From positions 1 to 10,971 of the forward strand of contig SKWC01000242.1 in the NCBI GenBank assembly GCA_007129145.1: DNA of 10,971 bases, in the 5' to 3' direction. Positions 5,249 to 10,971 of the stretch are shown piece by piece. Position numbers and translations under genes: made by a program. The notes under the pieces were generated by a model. It searched no databases. It was not told the DNA's origin and saw only the letters and a list, made by a program, of their open reading frames with translations. This DNA is from Rubritepida sp. Lineage in GTDB: Bacteria; Pseudomonadota; Alphaproteobacteria; Acetobacterales; Acetobacteraceae. Numbering within the stretch: position 1 is the stretch's first letter; every line of letters begins with the position of its first letter.

Positions 5249-6643
5249 ATGAACCCTCATGGCATGAGCCTGTTCCGCATCGGCAATGGTGCCGGATTCT
5301 CCGGCGACCGACTGGACGCACCGATTCCGGTGCTGCGCGCGCTGATCGCCGCCGGCGGCCCTGCAGCCATGTTCTTCGAGACCCTGGCCGAGCGCACCAT
5401 CGCGCTGGCACAGCTGGAGCGCCGGCGCGACGCCGAGGCCGGCTACGAGCCCATGCTGGAACGGCTGCTGGCGCCCATCCTGCGCGACGCCGCCGCGCAT
5501 CGCATCCCGCTGCTGGGCAATTGGGGCGCGGCGAATCCGCCCGCCGCGGCCCGCGCGGTGGCGCGGCTGGCCATGGCGCAGGGCCTGCCGGGTCTGCGAA
5601 TCGGCCTCGTGGAGGGCGATGACGTCACGGCGCTGGTGGCTGCCGGCAACCTGGCGCCCCATGAGGCCGATGTGGGGCTGGAAATGGGGCAGTGGAACCT
5701 CGTGGCCGCCAATGCCTATCTCGGCGCCGAGCCGCTGGCCGAGGCGCTGGCCCGGGGCGCGGATGTGGTGGTGGCCGGGCGCACCAGCGACCCCGCACTC
5801 GCCATCGCGCCGCTCATGCATCACTTCGGCTGGGCGGCGGATGACTGGGCCGCGCTGGCGGTGGGCGCCACGGCGGGGCATCTGCTGGAATGCGGCAGCC
5901 AGGTCACCGGCGGCGTGTTCTGGGACCCGGGCTTCAAGGACATCCCCGACCCCGCCAACATCGGCTTTCCCATCGCGGAGGTCACCGCCGAGGGCGGGCT
6001 TGTCATCACCAAGCCCGCGGGCACCGGCGGCCTCGTGGACCTGCGCACGGTCAAGGAACAGCTTCTCTATGAGCTGCACGATCCGGCCGCCTACCTCACC
6101 CCCGATGTCGTGCTGGACATCACCGGCGTGACCCTGGCGCAGCAGGGTCCGGACCGGGTGGCGGTGGCGGGGATGCGCGGCCATCCGCGCCCCGCGACGC
6201 TGAAGGCGACCGCCTGCTTCGAGGGCAGCTGGCTGGGCGAGGGCGAGGTCAGCCTCGCGGGGCCGAACGCGCTGGCGCGCGCGCGGGCCACCGCCGATGT
6301 GCTGCTGGAGCGGCTGCGCATCCGCGGCCTCGGTGTGCTGCGCGCGCGGGTGGACCTCATCGGCTTGGGTGCGGTGCATGACAGCGACCAGGGCGCGCTG
6401 TGGCGCGGCCATGCGGGGGCGGAGCCCGAGGAGATCCGGGTGCGCCTGGCCGTCGAGGCCACCAGCCGCGACGACGCCGACCAGGCATCGCGCGAGGTGC
6501 TGGCGCTGCTGTGCTGCGGCGCCGCCGGCACGGGTGGCGCGCGGCTGCGCGTCAGCCCGCGCATCCTCACGCGCAGCCACCTCGTCCCGCGCGAGGCGGT
6601 GCCGACCCGCGTCACCGTCCTGCCCGCGCGGGAGATCGCCTGA
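5249..6643 (+). CDS. AtuA family protein, large chain (DUF1446)
   Basis: This 464-residue cytoplasmic protein belongs to the DUF1446 / acyclic terpene utilization AtuA family. AtuA is genetically linked to citronellol and geraniol breakdown in Pseudomonas, but its reaction is not established. Family marks are the N-terminal glycine-rich RIGNGAGFSGDR (10-21), GNWGAANP (90-97), ADVVVAGRTSDPAL (171-184), LECGSQVTGG (213-222), and the block from ITKPAGTGGLVDLRTVKEQ (253-271) through YELHDPAAYLTPDV. It ends after the DUF1446 region and lacks the small C-terminal domain, which is encoded by the next gene. The start is uncertain between ATG 5249 and ATG 5264 (MSLFRIGNG); neither has a good Shine-Dalgarno, and many relatives begin just before the RIG motif. 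Its TGA shares a base with the next ATG, so the two chains are probably made together. Confidence 0.85.
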   Translation: MNPHGMSLFRIGNGAGFSGDRLDAPIPVLRALIAAGGPAAMFFETLAERTIALAQLERRRDAEAGYEPMLERLLAPILRDAAAHRIPLLGNWGAANPPAAARAVARLAMAQGLPGLRIGLVEGDDVTALVAAGNLAPHEADVGLEMGQWNLVAANAYLGAEPLAEALARGADVVVAGRTSDPALAIAPLMHHFGWAADDWAALAVGATAGHLLECGSQVTGGVFWDPGFKDIPDPANIGFPIAEVTAEGGLVITKPAGTGGLVDLRTVKEQLLYELHDPAAYLTPDVVLDITGVTLAQQGPDRVAVAGMRGHPRPATLKATACFEGSWLGEGEVSLAGPNALARARATADVLLERLRIRGLGVLRARVDLIGLGAVHDSDQGALWRGHAGAEPEEIRVRLAVEATSRDDADQASREVLALLCCGAAGTGGARLRVSPRILTRSHLVPREAVPTRVTVLPAREIA

Positions 6644-6960
6644 TGCCGATGGTCCCGCTGCACCGCATCGCCCACAGCCGCGCCGGCGACAAGGGCAACC
6701 GGCTGAACCTGTCCCTGATGCCCTATGACCCGGCGCATTACCCGCTGATCGCCGCCCAGGTCACCGAGGCGCGGGTGCTGGAATTGTTCCGCCACCGCGG
6801 CGCCACCGCCTGCACCCGCTACGAGCTGCCGCTGATCCACGCCTTCAACTTCGTGGTCGAGAACGCGCTGGAGGGCGGGGTGAATGGCGCGCTCAACCTC
6901 GATGGCCATGGCAAGACGCAGAGCTTCCGGCTGCTGGCCCTGACGGTGGAGCTGCCCTAG
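6643..6960 (+). CDS. AtuA-like small chain
   Basis: This 105-residue protein matches the C-terminal ferredoxin-like-fold domain that is fused to DUF1446 in full-length AtuA. Visible family features are IAHSRAGDKGNRLNLSL (9-25), VTEARVLELF (40-49), the RYELPLIHAFNFVVENALEGG stretch (59-79) and DGHGKTQ (87-93) near the end. As a separate gene it probably associates with the preceding DUF1446 chain; that is inference from gene order and from fusions. The ATG at 6643 overlaps the upstream TGA as TGATG; a second ATG two codons later (6649) is also possible. The stop codon is three bases from the stop of the convergent monooxygenase. Chemistry unknown. Confidence 0.82.
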   Translation: MPMVPLHRIAHSRAGDKGNRLNLSLMPYDPAHYPLIAAQVTEARVLELFRHRGATACTRYELPLIHAFNFVVENALEGGVNGALNLDGHGKTQSFRLLALTVELP

Positions 6961-6963
6961 CGC

Positions 6964-8160
6964 CTATTCGCCGGGCGCGCGCTCCCGCAGCTTCAGGCGG
7001 TCCATCTCGGGCACCGCCTGGCCGGCGTCGCGGAAGGCCTGCTTCAGCGCCTCGAGGTTGGGGGCGAAGATGCCCTCGCGCTCGGCCACGCACCATTCGC
7101 GGCTCTCGGTGGGCATGCGCAGCGATCCCTGGAAGCGCGGCATCACCCAGCGGGCGAACAGCTCATAGCTGTGCAGGGTCTGGCGGCGGTCCGCCCATTC
7201 GTGACTGCGAAACAGGATGCCGCCCGCCCCACCCTCGGTGAACTCCAGCAGCCGCGCGATACCCTTCGCCACCGTCTCGGGGCTGCCCACCAGCGTGGTG
7301 CCGGCCGCCAGCCCCGCGCGCAGCGGGTCCTCGGCGCGGGTCGGCGGGCGGCCCAGGGTCTCGCCGAAATAGGTCTCGGTCTCCAGCCGCTCGCCGTGGC
7401 GGACCTCGGCCATGGCCTGGTCGTCGTCGTCGCTGCAATGCATGTTGACCACGAGGCGCCAGTTCGCGCGGTCCATGCGATGCCCGTGCCTCGCGGCCTC
7501 CGCCTCGGCCATGCGCCACTGCTCGGCCAGCTTCTGCGGCCCGCCCGGCAGCCCTGCGCCGAGCGAGATCAGCCCCAGCCCATGCCGCGCGGCCGCCAGC
7601 GCGCCCGATGGCGTCGTGGAGGAGGCGACGCTGATGGGAAAGCGCGGATGGGTGTAGGGTGCGAGGTGCAGCCGGGCCTGGCGCAGCTCGAACCAGTCGG
7701 TCTTCATGGTCACCGGCTCCTCGCAGGCGAGCAGCCGGGTGATGGCGGCGAGCGATTCCTCCATGCGCGGGCGCTGGGTGCGCGCCTCGATGCCCATCAT
7801 GTAGGCGTCCGACACCAGCGCCCCCGGCCCGCAGCCCAGCATGGCGCGGCCGCGGGTCATGTGGTCCAGCTGCACGAAGCGCTGCGCCACGAGGAAGGGG
7901 TGGTGGTAGGGCAGCGAGGTGACGCCCGAACCCAGGCGGATGTGCCTGGTGCGCTCGGCGGCGGCGGCGATCATGAGTTCGGGGCTCGCGATGGTCTCCC
8001 AGCCGGCGGAATGATGCTCGCCGATCCAGGCCTCGTCGAAGCCGAGCCCGTCCAGCGCCTCGATGAGTTCGAGGTCGCGCGCCAGCGCCAGCGTCGGGTT
8101 GTCGCCCAGCCGGTGGAAGGGGGCGAGGAAGATGCCGAAGTTCAGGCCGGCATGGGGCAT
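6964..8160 (-). CDS. LLM class flavin-dependent monooxygenase
   Basis: This 398-residue protein has the luciferase-like monooxygenase TIM-barrel sequence. Such enzymes use reduced FMN, usually supplied by a separate reductase, to insert oxygen into small organic substrates. Visible marks are GIFLAPFHRLGDNPTLAL (9-26), GFDEAWIGEHHSAGWE (40-55), IRLGSGVTSLPYHHPFLVA (74-92), LDHMTRGRAMLGCGPG (98-113) and the late GTTLVGSPETVA (287-298). The N-terminal blocks recall limonene 1,2-monooxygenase-type members, but luciferase-like sequences are poor guides to substrate. The ATG at 8160 is fixed by AGGAGGA eight bases upstream. It lies 46 bases after the EamA transporter on the same strand and meets the AtuA-like pair tail to tail. 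The association with AtuA-like genes makes a branched or terpenoid substrate an attractive but untested idea. Confidence 0.88.
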   Translation of the reverse strand: MPHAGLNFGIFLAPFHRLGDNPTLALARDLELIEALDGLGFDEAWIGEHHSAGWETIASPELMIAAAAERTRHIRLGSGVTSLPYHHPFLVAQRFVQLDHMTRGRAMLGCGPGALVSDAYMMGIEARTQRPRMEESLAAITRLLACEEPVTMKTDWFELRQARLHLAPYTHPRFPISVASSTTPSGALAAARHGLGLISLGAGLPGGPQKLAEQWRMAEAEAARHGHRMDRANWRLVVNMHCSDDDDQAMAEVRHGERLETETYFGETLGRPPTRAEDPLRAGLAAGTTLVGSPETVAKGIARLLEFTEGGAGGILFRSHEWADRRQTLHSYELFARWVMPRFQGSLRMPTESREWCVAEREGIFAPNLEALKQAFRDAGQAVPEMDRLKLRERAPGE

Positions 8161-8168
8161 CGGATGGT

Positions 8169-8184
8169 TCCTCCTGCATGGAGG
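8169..8184 (-). promoter_or_regulatory. Shine-Dalgarno of the monooxygenase with a pairing CCTCC upstream
   Basis: On the minus strand the ribosome binding site AGGAGGA occupies 8175-8169, eight bases before the ATG. Immediately upstream is CCTCC (8184-8180), then the five-base loop ATGCA, so CCTCC can pair with the GGAGG core (8174-8170) in a five-base-pair hairpin that would hide the site. The complementarity is exact; a regulatory effect is inference. Confidence 0.5.
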
Positions 8185-8206
8185 CTGGCGCGGGCGGGCG
8201 GCCGGG

Positions 8207-9085
8207 TCAACGCCGCCGCACCACCAGGGCCACGCCCACGACTGCCACCGCCGTGCCCAGCAGCGCCTGGCCCGCCATCGCCTCGCCCAGCACGCCCCAG
8301 GCGATCAGCGCGGCCAGGGGCGGCACCAGGAAGAAGACGGAGGAGGCGCGCGCAGCCTCGCCATGGCGCAGCATGAAGAACAGGATGCTGAGCGAGATGA
8401 GCGAATTCACCAGCACCATGTAGCCCAGGCCGATGAACAGCCCGGGCGCCCATTCGACGCGCATGCCCTCGAGCAGCAGCGCGAGCGGCAGGGTGGCGGC
8501 CAGCGCCACCGCGCACATCACGAGGTTGGCCGTGACCAGATGGGTGGCCCGGCCCGAGCGGCGCTCCAGCAGCGCGCCCGCCGTCATCACCACCAGCGCC
8601 AGCAGCGCGAAGAACAGCCCCGCCCAGCCGGCGGCCGCCAGCCCCGAGCCCGAGGTGATGACCAGCGCCGCACCGACCAGCCCAAGCCCGAGCCCCAGCC
8701 AGCCGCGGCGATCCAGCGGCGGGTCGCCCGTCACGCGCGGCGCGAGTGCCGCCACCACCACCGGCTGCAGCCCGATGAGCAGCGCCAGCGTGCCCGCCCC
8801 CATCCCCGCCTTCATCGCGAGGTTCATCGAGGCGAAATAGGCGAATTGCACCAGCAGCCCCATGCGGATGAGGTGGCGCAGCGTCGCCCCATCCGGCAGC
8901 GCGGGGCGCAGCACCAGCCACAGCGGCAGCAGCAGCGCCACCACCGCGGCATAGCGCAGCACCTGCAGCGTCAGCGGCTCGACATGCGGCAGGCACAGCG
9001 CGATGGCGGTGAAGCCGCCCGACCAGAGCGTGACGAAGACGAAGGGTGCCACCGCGAGCCATGCCGGCCGCACCGCCTGTGCCAT
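8207..9085 (-). CDS. EamA/DMT family transporter
   Basis: This 292-residue inner-membrane protein is a second drug/metabolite transporter with two EamA repeats, about residues 8-138 and 150-290, and some ten predicted helices. Typical features are FVTLWSGGFTAIALCLPHVEP (17-37, first helix with the WSG turn), FAYFASMNLAMKAGMGAGTL (81-100), and in repeat two LRHGEAARASSVFFLVPPLAAL (239-260) followed by GVLGE. It is not closely similar by eye to the transporter at 53-976. The ATG at 9085 (MAQAVRP) has GGGGAGG five bases upstream, a better start than the in-frame ATG at 9109. It diverges from the TRAP operon and is followed after 46 bases by the flavin monooxygenase, with which it is probably cotranscribed. 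Substrate and direction are unknown; family members mostly export. Confidence 0.88.
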   Translation of the reverse strand: MAQAVRPAWLAVAPFVFVTLWSGGFTAIALCLPHVEPLTLQVLRYAAVVALLLPLWLVLRPALPDGATLRHLIRMGLLVQFAYFASMNLAMKAGMGAGTLALLIGLQPVVVAALAPRVTGDPPLDRRGWLGLGLGLVGAALVITSGSGLAAAGWAGLFFALLALVVMTAGALLERRSGRATHLVTANLVMCAVALAATLPLALLLEGMRVEWAPGLFIGLGYMVLVNSLISLSILFFMLRHGEAARASSVFFLVPPLAALIAWGVLGEAMAGQALLGTAVAVVGVALVVRRR

Positions 9086-9220
9086 GGCTGCCTCCCCTGA
9101 CCGGCGCATCCTTGGCCGGAAGGCGTGCCGCGTCCAGCGCGCCCAAGGCCCGGCGCTTGAAGGGGGGGGCGTTCCGCGTTAGCGCAGGCGGCACAACAAC
9201 ACCGGGGACACGACCACGCC
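9086..9220. promoter_or_regulatory. Divergent intergenic region, EamA transporter / TRAP operon
   Basis: These 135 bases separate two divergent start codons and must contain both promoters. GGGGAGG (minus strand, 9097-9091) is the Shine-Dalgarno of the leftward transporter. CCTTGG (9110-9115) and CCAAGG (9143-9148) form a spaced inverted repeat. A run of eight G lies at 9162-9169. The rightward dctP ATG has only a weak purine stretch (GGGGACA) upstream. I could not pick a convincing -35/-10 pair on either strand. Confidence 0.4.
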
Positions 9221-10261
9221 ATGGCCACCCGCCGCATCCTCCTGCTCGCCGCGCCCGCCGTGCTGGCGGCGGGCCGCGCCTGGGCCCAGCCGATCACGCT
9301 GCGCCTGCATCACTTCCTGCCGCCGGTGGCCAACGCGCACCGCCACTTCCTGGCGCCCTGGGCCGAGCAGGTGTCGCAGCAGAGCGAGGAGCGGCTCAGC
9401 ATCCGCATCTTCCCGTCCATGCAGCTGGGCGGTGCGCCGCCGCAGCTCTATGACCAGGCGCGCGACGGCGTGGCCGACATCGTCTGGACCCTGCCCGGCT
9501 ACACCCCCGGCCGCTTCCCGCGCACCGAGGTGATCGAGCTTCCCTTCGTCGCGCATCGCCGCGCCGCGGTGAACGCCCGCGCGGTGCAGACGCTGCTGAC
9601 CGAGGGCGCCATCGCCGCCGACTATCCGGACACCCACATCCTGGGCGCCTGGGCGCATGACGCGGGCGTGGTGCATGCCCGCCGCCCGGTGACGCGGCTG
9701 GAGGATCTGTCCGGCCTCAGGCTGCGCTTCCCCACCCGCCAGGCGGGCGAGGCGCTGCGCGCGCTGGGTGCCGCGCCCATCGGCATGCCGGTGCCCCAGG
9801 TGCCCGAGGCGCTGGCCCAGGGCGCCATAGACGGCGCGGTGGTCCCCTGGGAGGTGGTGCCCGCCATCCGCCTCCAGGAGCTGACCAGCCACCACGCGCA
9901 ATTCGCCACCAGCCCCACCTTCTACAGCGCGTCGATGCTGCTGGTGATGAACCGCGCCCGCTACGAGGGCCTGCCCGCGGATCTGCGCGCGGTGCTGGAT
10001 GCGAATTCCGGCCAGGCGGTGGCGGCACTCGCCGGCCGTGCCTGGGACGCGCAATCCGCCGCGGTGGAGGCCATGGTGCGCGATCGCACCGGCAACAGCG
10101 TGGTGGAACTCGACGCCACCGAGGCCGCCCGCTGGGCCGAGCGCACCGCCCCCGTCATCGAGGCCTGGGTGGCGGCGATGGCCGCGCAGGGCGTGGATGG
10201 CGCCGGGCTTCTCGACCGCGCCCGCGCCCTGGTGGCGCGCCACGGCGAGGGCGTAGCCTGA
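9221..10261 (+). CDS. TRAP transporter substrate-binding protein (DctP family)
   Basis: This 346-residue periplasmic binding protein captures a ligand, usually an organic acid, and passes it to the DctQ/DctM permease. A signal peptide is clear: MATRR, a Leu/Ala core and AWA-Q, with cleavage after about residue 22. The mature part shows family features: LRLHHFLPPVANAH (27-40), PWAEQV (46-51), FPSMQLGG (64-71), the DGVADIVWTLPGYTPGRFPR segment (82-101), and the ligand-contact motif LSGLRLRFPT (163-172), whose Arg167 or Arg169 should bind a carboxylate group. GAIDGAVVPW (201-210) is the usual late motif. Length is normal. The ligand cannot be told from sequence. It is the first gene of a TRAP operon; its TGA overlaps the proposed ATT start of the small permease. 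Confidence 0.93.
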   Translation: MATRRILLLAAPAVLAAGRAWAQPITLRLHHFLPPVANAHRHFLAPWAEQVSQQSEERLSIRIFPSMQLGGAPPQLYDQARDGVADIVWTLPGYTPGRFPRTEVIELPFVAHRRAAVNARAVQTLLTEGAIAADYPDTHILGAWAHDAGVVHARRPVTRLEDLSGLRLRFPTRQAGEALRALGAAPIGMPVPQVPEALAQGAIDGAVVPWEVVPAIRLQELTSHHAQFATSPTFYSASMLLVMNRARYEGLPADLRAVLDANSGQAVAALAGRAWDAQSAAVEAMVRDRTGNSVVELDATEAARWAERTAPVIEAWVAAMAAQGVDGAGLLDRARALVARHGEGVA

Positions 10262-10707
10262 TTCACGCGCTGACCCGGGCGCTCGCGCTGCTGGGCGGCG
10301 CGGCGCTGCTGCTGGCGGCCGGGGTCACGGCCGTCTCGGTGCTGCTGCGCTGGCTGGTGGGGCAGCCGCTGCGCGGCGATTTCGAGATCGTCTCGCTGGC
10401 GGTGGGGGTGGGCATCTTCGCCTGCATGCCCTGGGCCACGCGGCAACGCGCCCATGTCGGCGCGGCAGGGCTGACCGCCTGGCTGCCCGCACGCGCGCAG
10501 GCCGCGCTGGATGCGCTCTGGCTGCTGCTGTTCGCGGCCGTGCTGTGGTTCCTCGCCGCGCGGCTGGCGGTGGGCGCGCTGGATGCCTGGCGCGACAACA
10601 TGCGCTCCATGGGGCTGCTCGGCCTGCCGATCTTCTGGGCGGTGGGCTTCGGCGCCTTCTGCTTCCTGCTGGCGGGGGTGGCGGCGCTGCCGCGACGCCG
10701 CCGGTGA
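10261..10707 (+). CDS. TRAP transporter small permease (DctQ), non-standard start
   Basis: The small TRAP membrane subunit links the binding protein and the large permease. Read from 10261 it has 148 residues and four predicted helices, about residues 8-30, 41-60, 77-100 and 120-143, with the family motif GDFEIV (39-44) before helix two and a basic tail. No ATG, GTG or TTG exists in frame until GTG at 10339, which would delete helix one (LLGGAALLLAAGVTAVSVLL). The codon at 10261, overlapping the dctP stop, is ATT where the other tight junctions in this window have ATG, so the gene may start at ATT (or CTG at 10258), or the base may be a mutation or assembly error. GAGG at 10247-10250, ten bases before, could serve as Shine-Dalgarno. 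Family call is confident; start is not. Confidence 0.8.
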   Translation: MHALTRALALLGGAALLLAAGVTAVSVLLRWLVGQPLRGDFEIVSLAVGVGIFACMPWATRQRAHVGAAGLTAWLPARAQAALDALWLLLFAAVLWFLAARLAVGALDAWRDNMRSMGLLGLPIFWAVGFGAFCFLLAGVAALPRRRR

Positions 10708-10971
10708 CGGGTGCCGACTGGCCGTTGGCGGCGGCGGGCTTCGCCGCCCTGCTGGGGCTGATCGCGCTGCGTGCGCCGGTCGCGCTGGCCATGCTTCTGG
10801 TGGGCGGCGCGGGCTATGCGCATGTGCTGGACGCCACGGCACTGGCCAATTTCCTCAAGACCACGCCCTTCCACCTCTTCGCCAGCAACACGCTCGGCAT
10901 CATCCCGCTGTTCATCCTGATGGGCACGCTGGCCGAGCGCAGCGGGCTGGCGCGCGACCTGTTCACGGCGG
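10704..10971 (+). CDS. TRAP transporter large permease (DctM), 5' part
   Basis: The frame starts with GTG at 10704, overlapping the dctQ stop as GTGA, and runs off the right edge after 89 codons. DctM is the large subunit, normally about 425 residues and 11-14 helices, that carries sodium-driven transport. The visible part contains a first helix (about residues 7-22), ALRAPVALAMLLVGGAGY (21-38) and NTLGIIPLFILMGTLAERSG (63-82), where IPLFILMG is a hallmark of DctM proteins. No strong Shine-Dalgarno precedes the GTG, consistent with translational coupling to dctQ. The order dctP-dctQ-dctM is the usual TRAP operon layout. Confidence 0.9.
   Translation, partial: MTGADWPLAAAGFAALLGLIALRAPVALAMLLVGGAGYAHVLDATALANFLKTTPFHLFASNTLGIIPLFILMGTLAERSGLARDLFTA

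Noticed and set aside
6958..6966. Terminator between the AtuA small chain and the monooxygenase
   Set aside because: Only three bases separate the two stop codons, and no stem with a T-run is visible around them.
9162..9169. Run of eight G upstream of dctP (and runs of seven at 1125-1131 and 3542-3548) as phase-variable tracts
   Set aside because: Runs of this length are expected at this GC content, and there is no surface or modification gene that would profit from phase variation.
1..10971. CRISPR array, tRNA, rRNA or insertion sequence
   Set aside because: No regularly spaced repeats, no cloverleaf-like sequence, no transposase or integrase motifs and no terminal inverted repeats were seen; base composition is uniform.

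Overview
The window is a very GC-rich, gene-dense stretch of bacterial chromosome. Third codon positions are almost all G or C, so long mirror frames stay open opposite real genes. Its content (DctP-type TRAP transporter, AtuA/DUF1446 pair, luciferase-like monooxygenase, two EamA exporters, one small secreted protein of a type I associate with Roseomonas-like bacteria) suggests an alphaproteobacterium, most likely Acetobacteraceae. That placement is inference; no rRNA or marker gene is present. No mobile element, CRISPR array, tRNA or rRNA was seen.

Left part (1-4541). A leftward pair, an EamA/DMT transporter (53-976) and the first 17 codons of an unknown gene (1-51), diverges from a rightward four-gene operon: NUDIX hydrolase (1134-1778), AlaX-type alanyl-tRNA editing protein (1775-2506), 3-mercaptopyruvate sulfurtransferase (2512-3351) and cystathionine beta-lyase (3351-4541). 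Junctions overlap by 1-4 bases or lie 5 bases apart, so the four are probably cotranscribed. The last two are sulfur amino acid enzymes; AlaX clears mischarged tRNA-Ala. The 157-base divergent spacer holds a perfect 14-bp tandem duplication.

Middle part (4542-8160). A leftward secreted protein (4619-5089) converges on the operon across a hairpin with a duplicated left arm. Divergent from it is a two-gene AtuA unit: the DUF1446 large chain (5249-6643) and a separate small AtuA-like chain (6643-6960). These meet a luciferase-like flavin monooxygenase (6964-8160) tail to tail with 3 bases between stop codons. The monooxygenase probably follows a second EamA transporter (8207-9085) in one leftward transcript, and its ribosome binding site can pair into a small hairpin.

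Right part (9086-10971). A rightward TRAP operon begins: DctP binding protein (9221-10261), DctQ small permease (10261-10707) and DctM large permease (10704 to the window edge). DctQ has no ATG/GTG/TTG start where its first membrane helix begins; the expected TGATG junction reads TGATT. A plausible but unproven reading is that the TRAP system imports an organic acid and that the AtuA pair and monooxygenase act on a branched or terpenoid-like carbon source. Nothing here is a clearly new defence or mobile system; the most notable points are the split AtuA unit, the odd dctQ start and the small repeat and hairpin structures between genes.
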